DNA from: Echinarachnius parma
Lineage: Eukaryota; Echinodermata; Echinoidea; Clypeasteroida; Echinarachniidae
NCBI GenBank assembly: GCA_037951105.1
Contig: JBAMJV010001335.1
Location: 103,924 to 167,923 of the forward strand
Direction: 5' to 3'
DNA: 64,000 bases
Numbering within the stretch: position 1 is the stretch's first letter; each line of letters begins with the position of its first letter. The notes beneath the pieces are model-generated. The model saw only the letters and a list, made by a program, of their open reading frames with translations, searched no databases and had not been told where the DNA came from. Shown one piece after another: positions 1-11,500 of the stretch. The position numbers were made by a program, and so were the translations under genes.

Positions 1-178
1 CTCTTACCTTTCTTAACTGATCTACCCGTTCCCTTTGAGCTTCTGAAATCCCCATAGACTATGTACATAGCCTACTCGGTTCCCGTAAGCAACGGGTTAA
101 ATGATTTCACTTCACTAATACGATAAACTGAGTTGAAATTCTTAATAATATTTTGCTTGTTTCATTTATCTGCCTTCA
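1..178. repeat. Downstream flank of the CRD gene with a dispersed ~85-bp repeat
   Basis: Bases 21-100 match a dispersed repeat seen also near 4321-4410 (inverted), 20505-20600, 28440-28510, 29180-29270, 40020-40540 and 62460-62530. Common features are a GTTCCCT start, an AAATCCCCAT core, a TGTACATAG motif and a GGTTCCCGT...GGGTTAA end. Start and end are roughly inverted. No poly(A) signal for the CRD gene is seen here. Confidence 0.5.
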
Positions 179-1174
179 CTACAGGATCACTGTATGACCA
201 AAGGCAGCAACACTTCTCGCTTTCATTCTTCTGTCCCTCTGTCCATTCTGTATTCTTCCACCCACCCCTTGCACCTTCTCTTTCTCACCATCGTCTAATC
301 TTGACCTTTTGTCCTGTCCGAGGTCAACTTCCACCATGCCATTCCCATTCAAGTCCCCTTCTCTGACTGATGGATTCGCAAAGACCAAATCCTGTGATGG
401 AGTTGTGGGTTTCTCGGACATCTGTACAGTGACTGACTGCTGTGGGGAGGCAGCGGCCCAAGTGTTGTTGTCATGGTGACCGAGATAGCTTGGCTTCCGT
501 CTCCACGTGAAGCTTGCCCCGCTGAAGCGCTTGGAGAGGCTACGCCGCTTGCTGTTGTTGGTGAAGTTGTGGTTCATGGTGCAGTAGTGGGGCACGATGC
601 CCGCCTGGTAGGGCTGCGCCCCCGCATTCTCAAGCACCCTCTGAGGGGGCAGTTGGCTATCGAACTCCAGAGGGGCGCTAAAGGGCAGATCTGCGATGCT
701 TTTGCCCCTGAGGGTCACTTCTGCATCATTTTTGTTCCTCAGAGACAGTTCTTCAATAGTGTCTGCCCCTTGGGGCATTGGAGTCCTCTCACCTGTAGGG
801 GGAAAATATGAACTATGTCTGCCCTTGCGGTAGAACGTATCTGCCCCTGTGTATGCCCCTGCATTGGAGAGTGTACCCTCCTTACAAAGAGTTGCTGTTG
901 CTTTTGTCGAATGTACCCTGGAGAGTTGCCCTGAGGGCAGAGTTGAGATCCTTTTAGCGCCCTGCACGGTTCTGACAATGTCAGGGGCATTGTTAGCATT
1001 GTTCTCCTGGTGCTCCTCTGTTCCAGCGAGTGTAGATTGTGTTCTTGGGATAGTATGAGAGGGCCTCGGGGCAGGTCTTGGGGGCTCCGTGGCAGGGTGA
1101 GGGGGAAGCTGTGTCAGTGCCAACTCATCAGCCGCCATGTGACTCTTTGTCAGCGAGGAGTTCAGAATATTTCT
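179..1174 (-). CDS. CRD gene exon 5: C-terminal cytoplasmic tail and stop
   Basis: 996 nt, phase-0 start after acceptor TATACAG, stop TAG at 179-181; codes residues 362-692. The tail has a proline-rich stretch (TEPPRPAPRPSHTIPR, possible SH3 ligand), a basic Ser-rich patch (KRRSLSKRFSGASFTWRRK, possible phosphorylation and membrane-proximal site) and ends GHTVIL, resembling a class II PDZ ligand (inference). No catalytic domain is seen. The open frame extends a few codons past the acceptor into intron; those codons are not used. Confidence 0.82.
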   Translation of the reverse strand, partial: RNILNSSLTKSHMAADELALTQLPPHPATEPPRPAPRPSHTIPRTQSTLAGTEEHQENNANNAPDIVRTVQGAKRISTLPSGQLSRVHSTKATATLCKEGTLSNAGAYTGADTFYRKGRHSSYFPPTGERTPMPQGADTIEELSLRNKNDAEVTLRGKSIADLPFSAPLEFDSQLPPQRVLENAGAQPYQAGIVPHYCTMNHNFTNNSKRRSLSKRFSGASFTWRRKPSYLGHHDNNTWAAASPQQSVTVQMSEKPTTPSQDLVFANPSVREGDLNGNGMVEVDLGQDKRSRLDDGEKEKVQGVGGRIQNGQRDRRMKARSVAAFGHTVIL

Positions 1175-4100
1175 CTGTATAAAAAAAAGAAAGAAAAAAG
1201 ACAATAAATAAGTATATTGGCATATATATGGTTAAAACTTTGAGGAAACGATGCTACATATACTTGGGTGAAATGAGCCCCTGAGAATAGCCCTAAAAAT
1301 ATAATTGAGTTCCTTGTATCACCTTGCAGGACCATCACACATTCGAGGGCATGGTTAGGACATTCAGGGTTTGGGCATTGTTATGTAGTACTTTGGTGAA
1401 TATTATTTTAAGATGATGTTTCTATGAGTGAAGATCATGTTCTTGTGATGGTGTAGAGGGCCTTGGGGCAGGTCTTGGAGGCTCTGGGGCGGGTGGAGGG
1501 GGGAGCTGCATTCATGCCAATTCTCATCAGGCTACATGTGACTCTTTGTCAGCGACAAATTCAGAATATTTCTCTTTAAAAATGCAAAAAAGAGAATGCA
1601 GAAGAAAGATTTATTATTACATTGTAGTACAAGTTCTGCAGATAAGGTGCAGTCATTTTGTGGAACATATCCATGAAGTTTGATCCTGTGGCACACTTGT
1701 AAAAAAGTTTCTCTGTGAAAAGATCAAGCTGTTGGAACATTGCATTTGTATATATGGCTTTTCTGTGAAGAGACATTGAGAGAGGATGACTAAAGTTAGT
1801 AGTCAGAATGTCAGATTTGTATAAAAGGATATTAATATGATTCACCAAAAATTAATTTAATAATATTTGAGTTGTACAATGCATTTGCCTGCAAGGGATT
1901 ACAAATGCGTCGCCTTTAAATGAGAGATGGAAACACATTTAATGAGACTAAAAGAGAGAGAAAAATAGTGTGTGCGTGTGTGTGGGGGGGAGGGGGGGGG
2001 GGGGGGGGGGTTGAGAGGGCGTTAGGGACTTCTAGAAGGAATTCCATTAGAAAAAAATGCAATTATGATTCATACGTTGTACATGTAAGTGAAACAGTCA
2101 AATGAATTGATAGTGAGATCTCCACAAAATTTAATTTGCCACTTACAGGATTCTGAGCTGTAAAATTGAGAACGGAGAGAAATAGTGAGAGAGGATATCA
2201 CTGGGAATTTGCAAAAGGAAATTACAACACAATGATTCACAAACAATTAAATCTATAACTGTGTTTGTCTTCAACTAATTTAAAACAGTTCTCTCCTCTC
2301 TCAAAACAAGAGAGAGAGAGAAACAGATATGACAGAAGTTTATATAGAGTTGTAGGAGGGGCGCAATGCATTAGGAAGTTGAAAGAGGGAAAGGAGGTGA
2401 TGAGGGGAGTATGCCCAGTGCCCCCCTCCCCCCCCCCCCCCCTCTGTAGGAAGGGCTGGGAAAGGAATTGGGGAATGCAATAGTTTAGGTTAAAATTTGG
2501 GTGTTGCAAAACAAATGTCAGTGGAAAAATAAACACATTTTTTCATGGATCTGAGATTTGAAGAGGGTAAAGAAAATCTATATGACAGAAGTTTAGAGTT
2601 GTTTGAGGGGCGCAATGCATTAGGAAGTTGAAAGAGGGAAAGGAGGTGATGAGGGGTGTAGGAAGAGCTGCATGGGAGAGAATTTGGGGATTGCAATAAT
2701 TGAGGGGGAAATTAGGGTGAAATTTGATGTGGGTGTTACATTCATCCTCATCAGTCTCCTGGAAACTGTTCAGACGATTTGTAAAAGGCGGACACTCCCT
2801 TTAAGGAAGCAAAGAGGATGAGCTGGATGTAGAATGAGTGAGGAGAGGGGGGAGGGGCAGAGAGAGAGGTGAAGGTAATCGACGTAACACTCTAGCTTCC
2901 CTCCAGATATCCCTCAAAGCCAGGATATCAGATGAGACACCAAGGAGAGACCCACACTATTAATAGCATCACAGAGTACATTCTCTATCACAATTAAAAG
3001 AAGCTAACAAGGGAAATTACATTCCACATCACTCTTAAAGGGACTTAGTAACATTGTCATAATCCTCAAAATCCAATTGGAATTCTAGCGGTTACCTCAT
3101 ACCTTGTTGTATTGGTATTAACAATAAAGGCATGGGACAGGTTTAGGTTTTTTCTAATTTCTCTTCCATTAAAAAGATATTTACGATTGAAGTGTTCAGA
3201 TGTTAAACTATCCACTGGATAGTCGTAACCGTGGACAAAGTCAGTGCAATGAGTTAGTGAATATCACTTCGCATTTTTGCTCATTACTCGGCTATATAAC
3301 GTCCATTTAACTTATTCTTATTAACTTACTCAGTGGACATATCATATCACAACAATATTTGATCAACTATTCATCACTTTTTGCACATGTCAACAAAGTT
3401 ACTAAATAGGCTGCATATGCATTTCAGAATATACAGTATTTAGCACATCCTACAAGTTTCCTAACTGAAATACATTTCTATGAAAATCGTAGGCTGGCAT
3501 AATTCACCCTTCATCATGGAGTACACTTGATTTCCTTTGCCTAATTACTCCCTAGTAAATCTGTTTCCCATTTTGAATCTTCGTTTCCTCAATCTTCAAA
3601 ATTGCAGAGAATAATTATAATACTAATCACTTTCATCCAATCTTATCGTTTCCTTTGATATCAAATCTTCAAATGTCAAAAGAACTTTTCTTCTTGCACC
3701 CATCTTATTTCATATTAAAAAGGACTAGTTCATAGTTATGGACTACAGTTCTAATCTGGAATGCATTTAAAAAAATTAACCTGTTAAGGGGCCATCTACA
3801 AAATACGTACGCAAATTATTGTCCGAAATTGACCCCCCCCCCCCCCCCATCCCCCCTGTATGCACTTTTTATGCATGTGGTTGAATGTATCGTACGCAAT
3901 AGCGTGAACCCCCCCCCCCCCCCCCCCCCCTCGTGCATACATACTTTGTAGATGGCCCCTAAGGAGTGTTCCATACAAATACTAGATTTTGGACTGCAAA
4001 ATCAAATGTCAAAAATTAATTAGTCTTGAATGGGTTAAGAGCATAACTGATCTTGAACAGATAACAAAAAAAACAGCCAAAATGTTTCCTTAATCAATTA

Positions 4101-5566
4101 GAGTAGCGGAAATATGCATTCTGATTCCAAGTGATACAAACTATGTGGGCTAATTATAAGTAATTACTTGGGCTCTCCTTAAAATCGTCAGGGCTCTTTT
4201 GGCCCTTTCCAGGGTCAAATGGCTCAAGTCCTTTACATATCATTTTTGTTCACTGCATCTATAATATAGCATTTTTTCCCCTACTTTCCCCCCTCTTTTT
4301 ATTCTTTTTTAAATAGTGCCCTGTTAACCCCTTGACTACAGGAACCGGGTGGGTTGTGTACAAAGTCTATGGACATTTCAGAATCTCAAAGGGAACGTGT
4401 TAAAATCAAGTTTTGCCAAGTCAAAACAATCCATACGGATTTAAATAGTCCATTCAAATCATGATATTAAAATCATTTCATATCTTCATGATATCTACAT
4501 GTTGCAAAACCCTGTTTATGCAGCTCTGCTAAATGTTGATTATAAATTAAATTACACTTATAATCTTTGCATCATCATGGCATTATTCCAAGTCTCTTTA
4601 ATAAGTTGGTTTATATCCCTTGATATCAAGGCACTTAAATTGCATACACAGGAAGTTGAATTCTGATTCACAGGCTGTATCTAATACCAAGGTTATCTAA
4701 TAGCTTTTAAAGGGACTTAGTAACATTGTCCAAATCCTCAAAACTTACTTGGAACTCTAGTGGTTCTCTCATACCTTGTTGTATTCATATTAACAATAAA
4801 AGCATGGGGAAATTAAGTTTCGGATTTTCACATTTCCATTTCGTTCAAAAGATATTTACAATTAAAGTGTTCAGATTATTTCAGCCTTGTACAAACTTAC
4901 AAAGTAAGTGCAATGAGTTAGTGAATATCACTTTGCATTTTCACTCATTTCTCGGCCAAATACCATCCAATTAACGTGAAATTTTCACACATTACTTTGT
5001 GGACACATCAGATCACACCAATACACATTTTATTAACCACTCATGACTTTTGCACTTGTCAACAAAGTTACTAGATCCCTTTAAGGAGTAAATCATCACC
5101 AGACGACAGACAAAAATTGATCTCTATGAAGAAATTTGAGTTTCCTTTCAAAGCAAAGTTATTTAACAATAATTACACACTCATTATCATCATGATTGTG
5201 GATGATTATTTATTGGGGCCTCAAATACAAGCTGCTGCTTCACAGAGGTCCCGGCTTTAATTTGTATATGTACATTTATTTTGTCATATTTTGTATTTTA
5301 CTTTTTGCCGAATAAATTCAATTCAATTCAATGATAATTTAATTACAGACCTTGCATATTTCATAATTGATTGAGTGATCTTTAAATTAATATAGAAATT
5401 AATATGTAAATGCAAATTTCTTATCAATGATAAATGATCCTGATTGAAGAAAAACAAATTATATCAATAAACTATTGAGTTCCTATAAAAACATATATTA
5501 TGTAAGAAGACTTTTGAAATCCTCATAGTAACAACATGGCTTCTTAATGTATGAAAGGTGATAAAA

Positions 5567-5597
<31 letters not shown>

Positions 5598-8500
5598 CCC
5601 CCTCCACAGGGCATTTATTGGTATAAGTAAAACAAAATTAAACATAGCATGACATTTACAAGCATATCATAACAATAACAATACATGAACCATAAATGAA
5701 CCGTCGTATAATTTCTTTGTATAAATATAACTATTTAAACAATATCAGAAAACATACTTCTCAAGGAAAACCATTTTTTATCAAAGTATTTACCATGACC
5801 TTTCAAACTAAATATATATTTTTCATTTTTATAATATGAAATTGAAGCTGATTTAAACTGAGAAAATACAGGTATTTTATTCACTAGTTTACTTCGAAAT
5901 ATTATTTGCTTACTAACGAACAATAAACAGTTTATTGCTCTATTATTTAAACCTCTTAATCCAAACAATATATTTTCATTTGTAAAATGTATGTTACAAC
6001 CAGCACTTATGTTAATCCATCTTTCTAGTTTTGCCCATATAATTTTAACAAATTGACAATCACAAAATAAATGAGTAATTGTTTCAGTATGAGCATTACA
6101 AAAGGAACATAATTCAGTTTCAACCATGTTCAATTTAAACAATATGTCGTTTGTAAACAAAATTCTATGTAATATTGTAAATTGAAACCAACGTAAATTA
6201 ACATCAATAGAACAATTAAATGCAAGAGCACAATACTTCTGCCATATGGATTCATCAATATTAAAAAACCTTTTCCATTTTGTATAGCTTTTACATTCTT
6301 CCCTTTTTTGTTGTAATAATAAAGCATATATATGCGAGCATCCTTTTCGAAATTGACAAATAAGGGAAATTAAATCTAATCTTAAAGGCTGTTCCATTTT
6401 CACAAAAATACCACAACGGTTATTGAAACCAGATTTATTAGCTTCACATAGGCCAAAGTATTGCAAAAAATTAACTGTAATTTGATATTTCAATTTAAAT
6501 TCATTGAGTGACAAAAAAGTTCCATCTTCATCTAACAAATCGTTAATACATATTATACCCTTTTCGTACCAAGAACTATAAAATACACACACGTTATTCA
6601 CCTGAATATGACTATTAAACCATAGAGGCTGACATGATATATCGCGAAAACTTTTAGACTGTAAAATACTATAAGCCAAAAAAACATTTTTCCAAAAAGG
6701 GTTAGTTGCACCTATTGACAATCTTAAAAAGTGAACATCACCAAAAGTAGGGTTCAATTGACAATTTTTGGGCATAAATGTATGCATTAAATTATCAATA
6801 AAAGAATCTATATTACCAAAAAAGTATCTTCTCATCCATGATATTTTCAATGAATGAACATGTGAGTATATATCTATCATTTTGGCTCCTCCCAAATGAT
6901 AGGGTTGTATCATTTGTTTCCTACTTATTTTGTCAGGTTTATGATTCCAAATAAATTCAAAAAATGACTTTTGTAATAATTTCATAATTTCATCAGAGGG
7001 GTTCGGTAATGATAAAAATAAATAATTTAACTTTGATACTAATAAGGATTTTACAACTATTATTCTACCAAACACTGTTAACGATCTTTTCAACCAGAGA
7101 GTCATTTGAGAGTTAATATGTAAAATTTGTGTATAAAAATTATGATCAACCATATCGTGCAAGTCACCCGAGAAATCGATGCCTAAATATTTAAAATAAC
7201 CATCAAAAACCCAATCTAAATTTTCTTCCGTACACAAAGAATCTTTCCTTTCTTTATATCTCCCTATCCACATTACTTTAGTTTTGTGTTTATTTAAACT
7301 CAACCCTGATGCAGCTTCAAAAGTATTTAAAATTTCTATCGTTTTCTTCAAATCATCTTCTGTACCATCTAAAGTAATTAGAGTATCATCAGCATACTGA
7401 ATTATTTTGTGCTGAACATTTGCTATTTTTATCCCATTTATACCATCACATTTTCTTACCATTATACTTAATATTTCTGCACATAAAAGAAAAATGTATG
7501 GAGACAGAGGGTCACCTTGATGACATCCTCTTTCTATATTAAATCTGTTTGTCATATGACCATTGACCATAGCGCATGACGATGCATTCTCATAAAAAAG
7601 TTTAATCCATGATTTTATTGAATCACCAAAATTAAAAAAGTCCAGAGCCTGAAAAATAAAGTCGTGTGATATTGAGTCGAAGGCTTTTTCAAAATCTATT
7701 ATCAACAAAAGTCCAGGAATATCATTTAAATCCGTGTATAACATCAAATCAAACAAAAGACGTATATTTTCCCCAATAAATCGTCCAGACATGAAACCCT
7801 TTTGACTTTCATTAATCACAAAAGGTAATATTTGTTTAATCCGGTTTGCAATACAAGATGAAGCTATTTTATATATAACATTTAATAAAGAAATAGGTCT
7901 CCAGTTTGATAACAATTTTCTATCTTTATTTCCTTTTGGTATTAATGTAATCACTCCCATTTTATGCGCTTCAGTCATATGACCATTAAAATATGCATAA
8001 TTCAATGATCGAAGTAAAAAATACTTTATACTGCCCCAAAAAAACTTTTAAAATTCAACTGTAAAACCATCCATTCCTGGAGATTTATTATTTTTCATAT
8101 TTGTAATAACTTGAAAAACCTCGTCAATTACCAAAGGACCTTCTAAAGAATCTTTCATCTGCACATTCAATTTCGGGATGTTTCTTGATTGAAAAAGATC
8201 CCAATCAAAGTCGGATACAGGTTTATGCTTATATAATTTAGAGTAAAAAAGATGTACTTCAAATGAAACATTTGGATTTTGAATTATATTACCTTGATCA
8301 TCAATCAGTGTTTTAATTTGTCTATTAATACGATTTTGTTTTTCTAAGTTCAAAAAGAACTTTGAGGGTTTTTCACCAAACTCCATCCATTGTAACTTTG
8401 AACGAAGAATTGCGTCATCGACTTTTTGTTTTCTTAAATCTTCCAAACTATTTTTTTAATCTTCCAATTCTTCAATAATATCTTTATTATCTAAAACATA

Positions 8501-11500
8501 AATAATCTTATTTTCTAAATCACTAATTTCTTTTTCTAATTTAGTTTCATTTTTCATACACCGTTTTCTTTTCATACTTGAATATGATATTGTCTCACCT
8601 CTTATCATCATTAATAATGTATTAAAAAATAACTGATCATCTATAGAAAATCTATAATTTTCAAAGTTACATTTATCTAAGTCTAATTCATCATAAGACA
8701 CTTCATCCACCGAATACATTACAATATTCTCTTTAATTACATGTTTAACTTTCTGTACATATTCTTCATCTTTCAACAACGAATTATTAAATTTCCAATA
8801 ACCTTTACCTGTATGTATCTTTTCTAAATTCAAAGACAAGCATACTAATGAATGGTCTGTCCTATATCCTGGTAATATTTTCAATTTATCTATAACTGAC
8901 ATTAATTCTTTTGTAACAAGAAAAAAATCCAATCTTGCCATTTTTACCGGATTTGGCTGTCGCCAAGAAAAACTTTTTTTTAAAGGATACAATTCTCTCC
9001 AAGGATCAATCAAATTTAAATTCTGTTTTAAATGACTAACTCTATTTTTTGCCAATGGGTTATTAATGCGAATATAATTGTAAGTGTCTAAATCAAAATC
9101 CTGTACCAGATTCCAATCACCACAAATAATAGTAAATGGGTTTTCAAATTCCAATATACATTTTTCTATCTGACCATAAAAAAGGGGACTGTCAGTGTTG
9201 GGACCATACAAAGATACTAATGTAATATCATAATCAAATATCCTAATATGGAGTACAACAAAATTTCCATTATCATCTTCTTTACTATCTAAAATATCGA
9301 CTGTTATGCCTCCACTAAACAAAATTGCCACTCCTCTTGAGTTTGAAGCTTTACAACTAATAAAACATTGACCACCCCATTCTTTTTTAAGGTTTTCTCG
9401 ATCTAAATCAATAAAATGCGTATCTTGTAAGCAACATATATGATATTTATTTAATATTAAAAATTGAAACAATTCATGTCTTTTGTCCTTATTTGCTAGA
9501 CCACGACAATTCATAGAAACAACATCTACCTTAGACATATATAACTGACATCATAAAGGATATAAATCCAATACACCCTGTGGAGATTTTTACAATTGGC
9601 ACACACAACATTGAACATACACAAAACACATTTACACATATTACTATTCATACGCAAACTCAAGGAACTTTAAAAAAAAATTAAAAAGCTCCGCAAATTG
9701 ACCATGGAATTTTAAAATAAAGGCTTCGTAAAGTCATTTGTATGATAATTCAAGATAACAAAAAATTAAAAATAAACCAATTAACAAAAAAAAAAAAAAT
9801 ATTAATTAAAAAATGTTGATAAATAAATGAATATTGGAAAAATAAGGAAATAGAGAAATGAAGAAAAAAGACAAGTATCGAAGGAGAAAAGAAGGCAGCA
9901 AGGACTAGGAGTAAGCAGGAATATCAAAATATGAATACCCTTCTCTAACATGTCTAAGCTTACCTCTAAATCTGAATACCCTTCCCTAACATGTCTAAGC
10001 TTACCTCTAAATCTTCCCATATTATTAGCTTCTTCTTTTTTTTAATGAGGAAAAAATTAATAAAAAATAAAAAATAAAAATATACACTCGCAATTGTACA
10101 AGAATTACAAGTGCCCCAGCATAACTACAATTAGAATCTCGCAGTTATTAGTTGTCAAAAAATCTCAATAAACTTCTTCCCCCCAACCCTTTTTTTCTTT
10201 CCAAATTCAAAAATCATAAAAGAGTATTAATAGCGTTTTAAACAGTCGCATTTAAATAAGCGAATTAAGCAGTATAAAAGTCATAATAAAAGTTGCATCC
10301 CAACCGGTGTACATACGATCGTCTTACATGTCTTTCAATAGACCGATTCGGTAATGCACTCCAACGGTACGCGCATGACGGCATCCCCCACGCCGGCTGG
10401 CCCAACCATAGCAACCAAGAACAGCAAGTAATAGCTAGTATAGCTTGCCGATCCTAGTCATTACAGCTAATCCCACCGACAAAGAGTCCGCCACCACAAG
10501 CACACCACCCTTATACAACACCGAATCGGTCTATTATATACACGGAGATTAAGAGAAAAAAAGAAAACAAAGAGAGAGAAAGAAAGCGGGAGCGAAGGAG
10601 GTCAACATCATGACTTCTGCGAAAAGGAAGAACTAAACTATAAATAAAGGAATAGAATTATAACGTATAATCAACAGTAAGATTAACGTATTTCAATCCC
10701 GATCCTTACTCATAAAACAGCTGAACCTGTGTCATACATATACGTTTCAGTTGTATAACGGGTATGGTAGCGTAAAATTTCAAATTAACAGTCGTAATCT
10801 CTCCCAGTGGTATTTGAATGAACACATACACAGTGACAGTTGCCAATGTGTCAGGCCTTCCATAAACCATAATATTTACGCAAAATCTATTTATATCAAT
10901 TTATATTTAAAGGGGCAATTCTATTATATTGAAACTAATTATTTAGAGGTATAACTGTTATATTATACCAACAAATCATAATTATAATTCAATAGTGCTA
11001 AAAAAAATTAAATAAATGAATATAAAATTCAATGAAATTACTACTTTCTTTCAAAAATAACCACTAAAGAGAAAATTGAGCAATTAGTATAGAGGGCACT
11101 TCACAACATACCCCTTCATAAAACAATATAAACCTGACTATCAAATTTAAAAGAACAAACAATCTTGATAACAAACAAAAACAAAAAACTCCATTTAATC
11201 GAAATCGGCTCAGAAACGGCCGAAATATCCATACCAATCAAAAAATATTTTAACTTTCTAGAGAATTATTATTATTTTTATTTTTATTTTTTTAAAAACA
11301 ACTTTTCAACAATTCATTAATAATATCTCCACTGAATCACCACTCCAACAAAATCTTGATGAGTTTAATTAACATTTAGATATACAGATGTATATATTGA
11401 AATACTATGGGCAGGCTCTTAGTACCTGTATATGACATTATACTGTAGTGGTTTACAGAAATACCACGCAGGTATTATAGACACTCAATATCTATCTATC

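Larger units (their letters stand above)
1580..5214. other. Intron 4 of the CRD gene, proximal part
   Basis: No supported exon. It holds two related A/G-rich segments sharing a core (2330-2420 and 2580-2670, with ATATGACAGAAGTTTA and GGGGCGCAATGCATTAGGAAG), poly-G/C tracts at 1985-2010, 2423-2441, 3833-3849 and 3909-3930, and two TTAA MITE copies described separately. The short ORFs here span repeats and homopolymers and show no protein features. Confidence 0.6.
5571..10540 (-). mobile_element. LINE retrotransposon, L1/Tx1-like, nearly intact ORF2
   Basis: Minus-strand element: a run of T at 5571-5597 is the poly(A) tail, followed upstream by an endonuclease-reverse transcriptase frame (5735-9538) and an AT-rich 5' region. 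No ORF1 is found between 9539 and about 10540, so the element may be 5'-truncated or of a class lacking it. Its 5' boundary is uncertain; a 16-bp inverted repeat at 10337/10535 may mark another element. It sits in intron 4 of the CRD gene in the same orientation as that gene. No target-site duplication could be recognised. Confidence 0.85.

Noticed and set aside
473..811. 112-aa plus-strand ORF within CRD exon 5
   Set aside because: Opposite-strand shadow of the genuine exon.
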